Below the pieces are notes generated by a model that was not told the DNA's origin, did not search any database, and saw nothing but the letters and a program-made list of their open reading frames with translations. A stretch of DNA of 64,000 nucleotides. It comes from Chitinophagaceae bacterium (GTDB lineage: Bacteria; Bacteroidota; Bacteroidia; Chitinophagales; Chitinophagaceae). The position numbers were made by a program, and so were the translations under genes. This document shows, piece after piece, positions 26,714-35,160 of the stretch. The stretch lies in the NCBI GenBank assembly GCA_016703625.1, contig JADJBP010000004.1:355798-419797 (forward strand), read 5' to 3'. Each line of letters starts with the position of its first letter. The first letter of the stretch is position 1.

Positions 26714-28107
26714 ATGGATAATACCTACAACGACCTGGTGCAGCAAACCTTTAAATTTCCACAGGAAGATTTTAAAGTAAAGAATGAATACCTGCAATAC
26801 AACGACCTTGACCTGAAAGCACTGATCGACAAGTATGGTACGCCATTGAAACTGACATACCTGCCCAAGATCGGGAAGCAGATCAATAAGGCCAAGCAGA
26901 TGTTTGCCAATGCTTTCAAGAAACATAAATACGAAGGCAAATACAATTACTGTTATTGTACAAAGAGCTCTCACTTTTCCTTTATTGTGGAAGAGGCATT
27001 GAAGAATGATATTCACCTGGAAACCTCTTATGCCTATGATATCGACATCATTAAAAAATTATACGCAAAAGAAAGATCAATAAGGATGTGTATATTATCT
27101 GTAACGGTTACAAGCAAAAACCATACATCAGCCGGATCGCCAGCCTGCTGAACAGCGGGTTTAAAAATGTGGTTCCTATTTTAGATAATGTGGATGAACT
27201 TCGCGGCTACATCAAATCTGTAAAAGTGCCCTTCAACCTGGGTATCCGGGTAGCTGCAGAGGAAGAACCCAATTTCCCGTTCTATACATCCCGCCTGGGT
27301 ATCCGGGCAAAGGATATCCTGGAATTTTATGTGGATAAGATCGAGGGTAATGAACACCGGTTCCAGTTAAAGATGCTGCACATCTTTTTAAACAAAGGGA
27401 TCAAAGATGATATTTATTACTGGAGTGAACTGAATAAAGTGATCAACCTGTATTGCCAGCTTAAAAAAATATGCCCCGAACTGGATTCCATCAATATCGG
27501 TGGCGGGTTTCCCATCAAACATTCGCTCGGGTTCGATTATAACTACCAGTTCATGATCAATGAAATTGTACGCAACATCAAAGTTGCCTGTAAACGAACC
27601 AAGGTACCCATGCCCAATATATTTACAGAGTTTGGCAGTTACACCGTAGGAGAGAGTATGGCACATATATACAGTGTGATCGGTGAAAAGATGCAGAACG
27701 ATAAAGAGACCTGGTATATGATCGATTCTTCTTTTATCACAACCCTGCCAGATACCTGGGGAATTGGCGAAAAATTCCTGATGCTGCCCATTAATAAATG
27801 GGATAACGAATACCATCGTGTAGTGCTGGGCGGTATCACCTGTGACAGCCATGATTATTACGACAGTGAAGAACATATCAAGGAAGTGTTCCTGCCTAAA
27901 GTTGGAGAAGGCGAACCTTTATATGTCGGGTTCTTTCACACCGGTGCTTACCAGGACCAGATCAGCGGTTATGGCGGTATCAAACACTGCCTGATCCCTT
28001 CGCCAAAACATATCATCGTTGGGTACGACAAGAACGGGAAATTGCACGACTGGGTTTACGCAAAAGAACAGACGGCACAGAGCATGCTGAAGATACTCGG
28101 TTATTGA
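26714..28107 (+). CDS. speA: Arginine decarboxylase, Bacteroidota type (one frameshift)
   Basis: This fold-type III PLP enzyme makes agmatine from arginine, the first step to spermidine. Joined, it is about 465 residues. The N-terminal PLP barrel region contains YNYCYCTKSSHFSFIVEEAL, where the PLP lysine is expected (CTKS), and then GIRVAAEEEPNFPFYTSRLG, INIGGGFPIKHSLGF for the phosphate loop, and FTEFGSYTVGESMAH. The C-terminal CDSHDYY holds the active-site cysteine and aspartate. The frame shifts at about 27074, where an A run is one base short; adding it gives KEKINKDVYIICNGYK. It is shorter than E. coli SpeA, as is normal in this phylum. Confidence 0.9.
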
Positions 28108-28192
28108 TCTTTTTTGATCCCCTGCCACTCATGTAATATTGTACCGGGCAAGCCATACTGTTTATATTTTTACGGTACATAAAACAGGAAAT

Positions 28193-28663
28193 ATGCTGTA
28201 CAATTTTAAAAAGACTTTTTGCTTAATGCTGCTGGTAACCGTGGTTTACGTTAATGCAGCATCTGCTCAAACAGCTGAAGATTCGATCAAAGCCGTGATC
28301 AGTAAAATGTTCATTGGTATGAAAGATAGCGACAGCAACATGGTCAGATCCTGTTTTGCTGATGGCGCTTTTTTACAAACTTTTGCCAGGAGCAAGGATG
28401 GTAAAACAAATGTACGAACAGAAACGGTCAGTGATTTTGCGAAAATGGTTGCATCTATTCCCAAAGGTGCAGCAGATGAACAGGTTGTTTTTAAGGATAT
28501 TAAAACAGATGGGGCAATGGCAGCAGTGTGGACACCCTATAAATTATACTTTAACGGCAAATTTTACAGCTGTGGTGTAAATTCTTTCCAGCTTGTACGG
28601 CTGAATAATGAATGGAAGATCCAGTACATTCTGGATACCAGGAGAAAAGATAACTGCGATTAA
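28193..28663 (+). CDS. Secreted NTF2/SnoaL-like protein
   Basis: From the ATG at 28193 it has a signal peptide (FCLMLLVTVVYVNAASAQ) and then a single alpha+beta cone domain: helix ISKMFIGMKDSDSNMVRSCF, strands with AVWTPYKLYFNGKFYSCGVN and a closing FQLVRLNNEWKIQYILDTRR. This matches the SnoaL-like/DUF4440 fold used for many small secreted proteins with no known catalytic activity. It contains a cysteine pair that could form a disulfide. The terminator downstream is shared with the convergent Hsp20 gene. No function beyond the fold is supported. Confidence 0.75.
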   Translation: MLYNFKKTFCLMLLVTVVYVNAASAQTAEDSIKAVISKMFIGMKDSDSNMVRSCFADGAFLQTFARSKDGKTNVRTETVSDFAKMVASIPKGAADEQVVFKDIKTDGAMAAVWTPYKLYFNGKFYSCGVNSFQLVRLNNEWKIQYILDTRRKDNCD

Positions 28664-28693
28664 AAAAAGGGCCTTCCCATGAATGGGAAGGCC
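28662..28693. terminator. Terminator between the SnoaL-like and Hsp20 genes
   Basis: GGCCTTCCCA (28670-28679) pairs with TGGGAAGGCC (28684-28693) around TGAA. The run of A at 28662-28668 becomes a T run for the minus strand, so it mainly ends the Hsp20 transcript. Confidence 0.85.
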
Positions 28694-28736
28694 GTTCAAA
28701 CCAACTGTATGTATATTTATGAAAAAAAACTACTGC

Positions 28737-29177
28737 TTACTGAATGGTAATTTCTTTGGTTACTTTCTTCACTTCTTCTTTTTTAGGCAGGTCCAGTTTT
28801 AAAATACCGTTCTCATACCTGGCCGTAATATTGGTTGCATCAATTTTTTCATCGATCGTAAAACTGCGCTGAAAAGCTTTGTAGCTGAATTCTTTCCGGA
28901 TCACTTTTTCATTCTCCGGGGCTGTTTCGGTTTTCTTCACGGAACTGATGGTCAGAATTTTACCATCCAGTTTTACCGCAAAATCTGTTTTTTCCATACC
29001 CGGTACCGAAAGCTCAACTGTGTAAACATCATTTTTTTCAACAATGTTCGCAGGTGGAAAATGCAATAGATCTTCACGAACTGACTTTCCCAGGTTGACC
29101 GGAAGGTCATTCAGTAATTCATTCATAAAACCATCAAAGGTCTTGTTGATCGGGTTGTTAACTTTCACGAGTGTCAT
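28737..29177 (-). CDS. Small heat-shock protein, Hsp20/alpha-crystallin
   Basis: This ATP-independent holdase is 146 residues. The alpha-crystallin domain covers about residues 38-135, with ANIVEKNDVYTVELSVPGM, KLDGKILTISSVKKTE and ARYENGILKLDLPKK; the last holds the A-x-x-x-n-G-v-L motif. The C-terminal KEITIQ supplies the I-x-I tail that contacts neighbouring dimers. The N-terminal region is short and Phe/Leu-containing (TFDGFMNELLNDLP). No CIRCE or HrcA-like operator was seen upstream. Confidence 0.95.
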   Translation of the reverse strand: MTLVKVNNPINKTFDGFMNELLNDLPVNLGKSVREDLLHFPPANIVEKNDVYTVELSVPGMEKTDFAVKLDGKILTISSVKKTETAPENEKVIRKEFSYKAFQRSFTIDEKIDATNITARYENGILKLDLPKKEEVKKVTKEITIQ

Positions 29178-29391
29178 AGCTATTATTATTTTAGGTTTAA
29201 CATGTTTTGTTCCGGGATCAAAATATCAAATTATATTCCAACCCGTTTTTAAAGACAAAATTTCAAAACAGTGGGTTTATTAAAGCCAGAATGGCTGTTA
29301 CCGGCTGTTCAGGATGTCATAATTTCTGATTTTTATATTTCGATATCGGGAAATGTAGAACCCGATAACCGGCTTTTATAAAAGAAGTATG

Positions 29392-29436
29392 TAATTTTGC
29401 ACCTGGACTCCCCCGCTAAAATTGCGGGGACAGGTA
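29392..29436 (+). promoter_or_regulatory. Promoter and leader hairpin of the bacilliredoxin gene
   Basis: TAATTTTG (29392-29399) is a -7 box. Directly after it, ACCTG-GACT-CCCCGC-TAAAATT-GCGGGG-A-CAGGT (29401-29436) forms a long nested hairpin at or near the 5' end of the transcript. It could protect the mRNA. Confidence 0.45.
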
Positions 29437-29455
29437 AAAAAATTAAAATAAACAT

Positions 29456-29872
29456 ATGTATCCTGAAGAAATTGTAATTCCCATGAAAGAAGAGTTAACA
29501 GAGAATGGCTTTTCTGAACTCTTAACTGCCGAAGCTGTTGAATCCAAGCTGGCTGAAAAGGGCACAACCCTGGTTATGATCAACTCAGTTTGTGGCTGCA
29601 GTGCAGGTACTGCCCGCCCGGGTGTTTTAATGGCCGTACATAATGCCGGCAAAAAGCCCGACCATATTACCACCAGTTTTGCAGGTTTTGATATTGAAGC
29701 AGTAAGGAAGTTGCGGGAGCATTTAATGCCTTACCCCCCTTCTTCACCGGCCATCGCTTTATTTAAAGATGGAAAACTGGTTCATTTTATCGAGCGTCAT
29801 AATATTGAAGGCCGCAGTGCGCAAATGATCGCTGAAAACCTGATCGGTGCGTTTGAGCAGCACTGTAATTAA
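29456..29872 (+). CDS. Bacilliredoxin, BrxA/BrxB (YphP/YqiW) family
   Basis: The 138-residue cytosolic thioredoxin-fold protein has the CGC motif in VMINSVCGCSAGTARPG near residue 46. In Firmicutes such proteins remove bacillithiol from modified proteins during oxidative stress. Later family marks are YPPSSPAIALFKDGKLVHFI and RHNIEGRSAQMIAENL. The gene stands alone with its own promoter and terminator. Whether this organism makes bacillithiol cannot be seen here, though many Bacteroidota do. Confidence 0.93.
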   Translation: MYPEEIVIPMKEELTENGFSELLTAEAVESKLAEKGTTLVMINSVCGCSAGTARPGVLMAVHNAGKKPDHITTSFAGFDIEAVRKLREHLMPYPPSSPAIALFKDGKLVHFIERHNIEGRSAQMIAENLIGAFEQHCN

Positions 29873-29893
29873 TCCAATCAGTAAGAAATATTT

Positions 29894-29925
29894 AAAACCT
29901 CCTGTTTTTCGGGAGGTTTTCTTTT
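29894..29925 (+). terminator. Intrinsic terminator after the bacilliredoxin gene
   Basis: AAAACCTCC (29894-29902) pairs with GGAGGTTTT (29912-29920), followed by CTTTTA. Confidence 0.85.
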
Positions 29926-30024
29926 ATCAAAGCAGTGAGGATACTGTACAGCACAGCTTTAGTTTACTAATATTCAACGAATCAGTATATTGCAGTCCTA
30001 ATTACTAAAATCCCAACATTACAG

Positions 30025-31350
30025 ATGTATCCCAATTTATATTATGCTTTTAAGGACTGGTTTGGCGTGGAATGGCAGGGGCTTAGCTTTTTAAATACAT
30101 TCGGGTTGATGGTTGCCATGGGCTTTGTTACGGCTGCTATTGTGCTGAGCAAAGAATTACAGCGTAAGGAAAAAGAGGGTTTATTATCACCCAGGGAAGA
30201 AATGATCACAGTTGGCAAACCGGCTTCTTTCACAGATCTGATCCTAAATGCTTTTGTTGGATTTATTTTCGGGTATAAGATATTGGGGCTGTTTTTTAAT
30301 AAGCCTGCAGATATGGACCCCCAGGATTATATTTTTTCTTCTCAGGGAAATATAGTTGGTGGCTTGGTTTTGGCCGGTTTATTAACAGGGTTCAAATGGT
30401 GGGAAAAAAACAAGCAGAAATTAAAGGAACCCGAAAGGCGGAATGTACGCATCTGGCCGCACGACAGGGTAGGAGACATCATTATCCTTGGTTTGATATT
30501 CGGTATTATTGGCGCTAAACTTTTTGATAACCTCGAAAACTGGAGCGATTTTATCAAAGATCCGATCGGCAGGTTATTTTCTGCAAGCGGGTTAACTTTT
30601 TATGGTGGTTTGATTTTAGCCGCGATCGCCATTTGCTGGTATGCTTCCAAAAAAGGGATAAAAGTGATCCATTTGGTAGATGCAGCGGGTTTGGCTTTGT
30701 TACTGGCCTATGCCGTTGGGCGTATCGGATGCCAGGTTTCCGGTGATGGAGACTGGGGTATTTACAACAGTGCTTATGTAGTTAATGCAGAAGGGAAGGT
30801 GGTTGAGGCCGGTCCCGGTGATTACCAGGCCCAATTAAATAAGCATGCATCCTATTATTTAAAGGGCGAAGTGTATGATAAAGACTCAACTCTTGTGCAG
30901 GTTACAGACAGAACTTATGAAACCCTTGACCAGGTTCCGCACAGATATATGAAGGCGCCATCATTCCTGCCTGTATGGATGGCAGCTTACACATACCCTC
31001 AAAATGTTAATAAGGACGGTGTTCAGATGCCTGGTTGCACAGAAGAACATTGCAGGGCATTACCCCAACCCGTTTTTCCAACCCCATTTTATGAAACTGT
31101 AGTTTGTACGCTATTGTTTTTAATACTTTGGTCCATTCGCAGGCGTATCAAAGTGCCGGGTGTAATGTTTGGTATCTATCTCATTGTAAATGGGTTAGAA
31201 CGTTTTACTGTAGAATTATTCCGGGTAAACAATACCTATTCAATTCTGGGATTTCATCCAACCCAGGCCGAGATCATATCAGCTTTGCTGATACTTTCTG
31301 GCATTATTCTGATCATTATTGTTAAACGAAAAGCTGCTTCCAGGGACTAA
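30025..31350 (+). CDS. lgt: Prolipoprotein diacylglyceryl transferase
   Basis: Lgt adds diacylglycerol to the lipobox cysteine of prelipoproteins in the inner membrane. At 441 residues it is much longer than E. coli Lgt (291), because of an N-terminal extension and an insert of about 70 residues after the signature; both are usual in Bacteroidota. The signature arginine and glycine region reads YAVGRIGCQVSGDGDWG. FPTPFYETVVCTLLFLILW and RVNNTYSILGFHPTQAEII are the conserved late segments. Seven or so hydrophobic segments are visible. The start ATG at 30025 gives MYPNLYYAFKDWFGVEW; a weak -7 box TATATTG lies at 29986-29992. It is not linked to other lipoprotein genes. Confidence 0.93.
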   Translation: MYPNLYYAFKDWFGVEWQGLSFLNTFGLMVAMGFVTAAIVLSKELQRKEKEGLLSPREEMITVGKPASFTDLILNAFVGFIFGYKILGLFFNKPADMDPQDYIFSSQGNIVGGLVLAGLLTGFKWWEKNKQKLKEPERRNVRIWPHDRVGDIIILGLIFGIIGAKLFDNLENWSDFIKDPIGRLFSASGLTFYGGLILAAIAICWYASKKGIKVIHLVDAAGLALLLAYAVGRIGCQVSGDGDWGIYNSAYVVNAEGKVVEAGPGDYQAQLNKHASYYLKGEVYDKDSTLVQVTDRTYETLDQVPHRYMKAPSFLPVWMAAYTYPQNVNKDGVQMPGCTEEHCRALPQPVFPTPFYETVVCTLLFLILWSIRRRIKVPGVMFGIYLIVNGLERFTVELFRVNNTYSILGFHPTQAEIISALLILSGIILIIIVKRKAASRD

Positions 31351-31482
31351 AAACTCCTCAAAAAAATCCTCTTTTTCTCTATTTTGTAACATTTTCTTTC
31401 ATGTTACGTACAGGTATATTACCAAATATCCCTGAAATTAACCGTCCAATACAAAACAATGTACTATGTTAAGCCGAGTACC

Positions 31483-31490
31483 TACTTTTG
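31483..31490 (+). promoter_or_regulatory. -7 box TACTTTTG for the barrel receptor gene
   Basis: It fits TAnnTTTG and lies 63 bases before the ATG at 31554, without a clear -33 box. Confidence 0.45.
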
Positions 31491-31553
31491 TGAAGTAGTT
31501 ATCAAAGTATATAACTGCTTTTATTAATAGCCAAAAAAACAAAAAGTAAAGCC

Positions 31554-34040
31554 ATGAAACAATTTTTCAGCCTGCTGGCTGCTATGAGCATCGCTATAGG
31601 CAGTTTTGCACAATCCGGGAACAAAGTAACCGGAAGTATTAAAGACGGAGGTAATCAAAAAATAATTGATGCCGCTTCCGTTTCTCTGCTTAAAGCCAAA
31701 GATTCTGCTTTGGTAAAAGTTGCCGTAACTGATAAAGCCGGTAATTTTTCATTCGAAAACATACCCGACGGTAATTACCTGGTTCTGGCAACATCGATCG
31801 GCCATTCCAGGACCTACAGTTCCCCGGTAACCATTTCTGCCGCATCACCTTCAGTGAATGTAGGTGTACTGCAACTTGTTCCCGCCGAAAAATCCATGAA
31901 AGAAGTAATTGTAAGTTCCAAAAAGCCACTGATCGAAAGAAAGCTCGACCGTACCATTGTAAATGTGGATGCTTCCATTACCAGTACCGGCAGCACGGCA
32001 CTGGAAGTTTTGGAAAAATCGCCGGGTGTAACTGTTGATAAGGACGGTAATATCAGCCTTAAAGGAAAAGCCGGTGTTATTGTGTACCTGGATGGTCGCC
32101 CCAGTTATTTAAGTGGACCCGACCTGGCCAATATGTTGCGTAACATGACAGCCGCCCAGTTAGACCAGATCGAGATCATGACCAATCCTCCTGCTAAATA
32201 TGATGCAGCGGGAAATGCAGGTGTGATCAATATTAAAACCAAAAAGAACAAAATGTTTGGGTACAACGGAAATATCACCAGCGGTTACACACAGGGAAGG
32301 TATGCCCGCTTTAATGAAAGCCTTAGCTTTAATTACCGCAATAAAAAAGTGAATTTCTTCAGTAACCTTGCTTATAACAGAAATCACCGCGGCCAGGAAC
32401 TGGACATTGTAAGGAATTTCCGTGATGCCAATACCAAGAGCATCAAATCAATCTTTGACCAGTCAACTGATATGGTAAGCCAAAGCCATTATTACAATGC
32501 AAAACTGGGTATGGATTATACCGTATCCAAAAACACGACGGTGGGTGTGGTACTGAACGGGTATTATAATCCAAGTTTATGGCAAAGCAATACCAATACG
32601 CTGATCTATAATCCTGACATGGTTTTAACTGACCAAACAACAGCACAATCAGAAAATAATGAAAAGTGGAAAAATTTCAGCAGTAATGTCAATTTCCGTA
32701 CAAAGTTGGATTCGGCCGGACAGGAGATAACAGGCGACCTGGATTTTATACAATACAAATCAACCAATGTACAGCCGCTTACGAGTTCTTATTATGATCA
32801 TTTGGGAAACCTTAAACAGGCACCCGATGTTTTACTCGGAACACTGCCATCAAACATAAAAATTTACAGCGGTAAGGTTGATTATACATTGCCGTTAAAA
32901 AAAGGTGCAAAGTTTGAAGCAGGAATAAAGTCCAGCTATATCACCAATAACACCAATGCCCGTTACGACAGTGTTAAAACAGGGTATACTGTACTGGACA
33001 GTGCCCGCAGCAATCATTTTATTTACGATGAAAATATCAATGCTGCTTATGTTAACTACAGCAGGCCATTGGGTAAAAAGTGGAGTGCCCAGTTAGGGTT
33101 AAGGGCTGAAAATACCATCGCTAACGGTATTTCAAAAGGTTACAGTTTCAATGCTGTCCAAAATAAATTTGAATACACAGAAACGAAATTCAAAAGAACG
33201 TATACACAGCTTTTCCCAACCGTTTACCTGCAATATACAGCCAGCGAAAAAAACCAGTACGTTATCAACTACGGCCGCAGGGTAAAAAGGCCTGATTACG
33301 AGGACATGAACCCGTTCGTGAATTTTATTGACAGGTACACATTTCAGGAGGGTAACCCGAATCTTAGCCCCCAGTTTGCACACAATGTGGAGTTGAGTCA
33401 TACCTACAAAGGGTTTTTGACCACAACGGTAAATTATACGTCAACCAATAACATCATTCAGCAGGTTTTGGAACAAAACGACCTGACCAATGAAACATAC
33501 ATTAAGAAGGCGAATATCGCCACTGCAAAACAAATAGGCCTTTCCGTTACGGCCAGTAAATCCATCAACAAATGGTGGAGTGGTAATATTTATGCCAGTT
33601 TCTTAAACAATCATTTTAAAGGTTTGGTAAACAATGAACCTATTTCAATAAGTAATCCAATGTTTATGGTTCAATTGCAGCAGCAGTTTAAATTCAGTAA
33701 GGGATGGGCAGCTGAACTGAGTGGTTTTTACCGTTCAAAAGGAGTGGAAGGTGTGATCTTTATCAAACCAATGGCCCAGGTAAATGCCGGTATCAGCAAA
33801 CAGGTATTAAAAAACCAGGGAAGTATCCGGTTAAATGTTCGTGATATTTTTGCAGGCGGTGTGTTTAAGGGTTACAGTAAATACGGTACGGTAGATGCCA
33901 ATTTTGTGAATGTGAACGACAGCCGTGCGGTTAGCCTGACATTCAGTTACCGTTTCAACAAAGGAAAACTGAAAGCCGGAAGCAGCAAAAGAAGCAGCAG
34001 TGCCAGTGAAGAACAGAACAGGGTAAAGAGCGGGAATTGA
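31554..34040 (+). CDS. TonB-dependent receptor-like outer-membrane barrel protein
   Basis: The 828-residue protein is intact. A signal peptide (LLAAMSIAIGSFAQ) precedes a carboxypeptidase-regulatory-like beta domain (VTGSIKDGGNQKIIDAASVS) to residue 105. A plug follows (ALEVLEKSPGVTVDKDGNIS, VIVYLDGRPSYLSGPDLANM, GVINIKTKK), then a barrel of 22-strand type (OMP_b-brl_3 group). The last 25 residues are basic and serine-rich (GSSKRSSSASEEQNR) after the closing strand SLTFSYRF, an unusual tail for a barrel that normally ends in Phe. Ligand unknown. No SusD partner is next to it, so glycan import is not indicated. Confidence 0.88.
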   Translation: MKQFFSLLAAMSIAIGSFAQSGNKVTGSIKDGGNQKIIDAASVSLLKAKDSALVKVAVTDKAGNFSFENIPDGNYLVLATSIGHSRTYSSPVTISAASPSVNVGVLQLVPAEKSMKEVIVSSKKPLIERKLDRTIVNVDASITSTGSTALEVLEKSPGVTVDKDGNISLKGKAGVIVYLDGRPSYLSGPDLANMLRNMTAAQLDQIEIMTNPPAKYDAAGNAGVINIKTKKNKMFGYNGNITSGYTQGRYARFNESLSFNYRNKKVNFFSNLAYNRNHRGQELDIVRNFRDANTKSIKSIFDQSTDMVSQSHYYNAKLGMDYTVSKNTTVGVVLNGYYNPSLWQSNTNTLIYNPDMVLTDQTTAQSENNEKWKNFSSNVNFRTKLDSAGQEITGDLDFIQYKSTNVQPLTSSYYDHLGNLKQAPDVLLGTLPSNIKIYSGKVDYTLPLKKGAKFEAGIKSSYITNNTNARYDSVKTGYTVLDSARSNHFIYDENINAAYVNYSRPLGKKWSAQLGLRAENTIANGISKGYSFNAVQNKFEYTETKFKRTYTQLFPTVYLQYTASEKNQYVINYGRRVKRPDYEDMNPFVNFIDRYTFQEGNPNLSPQFAHNVELSHTYKGFLTTTVNYTSTNNIIQQVLEQNDLTNETYIKKANIATAKQIGLSVTASKSINKWWSGNIYASFLNNHFKGLVNNEPISISNPMFMVQLQQQFKFSKGWAAELSGFYRSKGVEGVIFIKPMAQVNAGISKQVLKNQGSIRLNVRDIFAGGVFKGYSKYGTVDANFVNVNDSRAVSLTFSYRFNKGKLKAGSSKRSSSASEEQNRVKSGN

Positions 34041-34114
34041 TGAGCTGTTAATAAAAAGAAGAAAAGAAGTGGTTCTTTTTGTAAAAACCTGTCGTCTTTG
34101 TGCGATAGGTTTTT

Positions 34115-34122
34115 TACTTTTG
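34115..34122 (+). promoter_or_regulatory. -7 box TACTTTTG for the yajQ-like gene
   Basis: It fits TAnnTTTG and lies 15 bases before the ATG at 34137. Confidence 0.45.
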
Positions 34123-34136
34123 AAAAAAATACCGAT

Positions 34137-34385
34137 ATGCCATCATTTGACCTGGTTAGTAAAGTAGACCTGCAAACACTCGACAATGCCATCAATACGG
34201 TGAGCAAGGAAATAACAAACCGTTTTGATTTTAAAGGATCGCTCGGGTTGAAAGTGCAGGTAGCCATTATGGATGATATTATCCGGGTGACCGGCAAAAA
34301 AATAGATGACCTGCAGGATGTGATCCAGGCTTCCAAGGGCTGGAATGTGGGTATTGCCCTGCAATATATCAATATGAAAAGCTGA
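34137..34385 (+). CDS. YajQ-family protein with the middle missing
   Basis: YajQ proteins are about 160 residues and bind nucleotides or cyclic di-GMP. Here the ATG at 34137 gives only 82 residues. The first 33 (MPSFDLVSKVDLQTLDNAIN through NRFDFKGS) match the family N-terminus. The rest (LKVQVAIMDDIIRVTGKKID, then DLQDVIQ and LQYINMKS) match its C-terminus. About 80 residues between them are absent, and the join, near 34236-34245, keeps the reading frame. Promoter and stop look normal. It could be a real mini-protein, a decayed gene or an assembly deletion. The fold would lose most of its first ferredoxin-like half, so ordinary function is doubtful. Confidence 0.75.
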   Translation: MPSFDLVSKVDLQTLDNAINTVSKEITNRFDFKGSLGLKVQVAIMDDIIRVTGKKIDDLQDVIQASKGWNVGIALQYINMKS

Positions 34386-34612
34386 TTTTAATGGATAATT
34401 GGATCGCGAATAAAGGATAATTGGATGGGCTTAGAGGGATATTTCGTAAAATATAGCAGGAATGCAGGGTCGAAAGCAACATAAAAAAAAGACATTACCT
34501 GTTATAAATTAGAACATTATCCATTTTCCCTGTGTTTTTTATCTAAAAATGCCTTAATTTTGCACTTTATCATAATTGTACGGCAAAATCCGTACGCTAA
34601 ACATTAAAACAT
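34386..34612. repeat. Spacer with duplicated GATAATTGGAT units and the rpmE promoter
   Basis: GATAATTGGAT occurs twice about 22 bases apart near 34395 and 34417, and the partly complementary ATTATCCAT occurs near 34517. TAATTTTG at 34555-34562 is a -7 box for the L31 gene. No coding frame is seen. Confidence 0.5.
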
Positions 34613-34867
34613 ATGAAAAAGGGAATTCACCCGGACAATTACAGGATGGTGGTTTTTAAGGACATGAGTAACGGAACCCAGTTCCTGAGCCGGTCAACTG
34701 CTTATTCAAAAGAAAAGGTTTTACACGATGATGGCAACGAATACCCGGTCATTAAACTGGAGATCTCAAATACTTCCCATCCTTTTTATACCGGTAAGAA
34801 TGTACTGGTTGATACGGCAGGAAGAATTGACAAATTCAACAAACGGTACGAAAAAAAGGCTAAATAA
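34613..34867 (+). CDS. Ribosomal protein bL31, type B
   Basis: The 84-residue protein reads MKKGIHPDNYRMVVFKDMSN and ends YTGKNVLVDTAGRIDKFNKR. It lacks the CxxC zinc-binding cysteines of type A, so it is the zinc-independent form (YkgM/RpmE2). In many bacteria type B is induced on zinc starvation, but several Bacteroidota carry only this form. No Zur-box-like operator is obvious upstream. A terminator follows at 34922. Confidence 0.95.
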   Translation: MKKGIHPDNYRMVVFKDMSNGTQFLSRSTAYSKEKVLHDDGNEYPVIKLEISNTSHPFYTGKNVLVDTAGRIDKFNKRYEKKAK

Positions 34868-34921
34868 TTTATAGAGATCATTATCTTTATTTTAAGTTTG
34901 TTTTTCATGGCTATACTTTAA

Positions 34922-34952
34922 GTCCCTCCGGTTCTCCGGGGGGATTTTTTTG
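34922..34952 (+). terminator. Intrinsic terminator after the L31 gene
   Basis: TCCCTCCGG and CCGGGGGGA pair around TTCT, followed by seven T. Confidence 0.75.
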
Positions 34953-34974
34953 CCACAGATATTTGCCACGAATA

Positions 34975-34993
34975 CTTCGACAAGCTCAGTACA
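34975..34993. repeat. Dispersed repeat core CTTCGACAAGCTCAGTACA
   Basis: This short sequence is in gene-free DNA. Its core TCGACAAGCTCAG recurs in reverse complement at 56623-56643 (CTGAGCTTGTCGA). From general knowledge this core is common in intergenic DNA of Bacteroidota. A 64-codon frame across it is not a gene. Confidence 0.6.
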
Positions 34994-35160
34994 CAGATTT
35001 TCACGAATAAATACAAAGGAATTTTGATTTAATAATGTTTCTATGTGGTTCAAAAAAACTGGAGGTTGAGTTATCCAGGTATTCAATTTTGATAAAATAA
35101 GATTCGTGTTTATCCCTGGCCAACAAACAAATTTTGCTTTCTTATTAGTAAATTTACAAT

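Noticed and set aside
26582..27016. 144-codon minus-strand frame over the start of speA
   Set aside because: It overlaps a terminator, a promoter and the conserved decarboxylase N-terminus on the plus strand.
34892..35086. Minus-strand frame of 64 codons over a repeat
   Set aside because: It runs through the TCGACAAGCTCAG element and a terminator; the LCTELVEVF-like reading is the usual by-product of this repeat.
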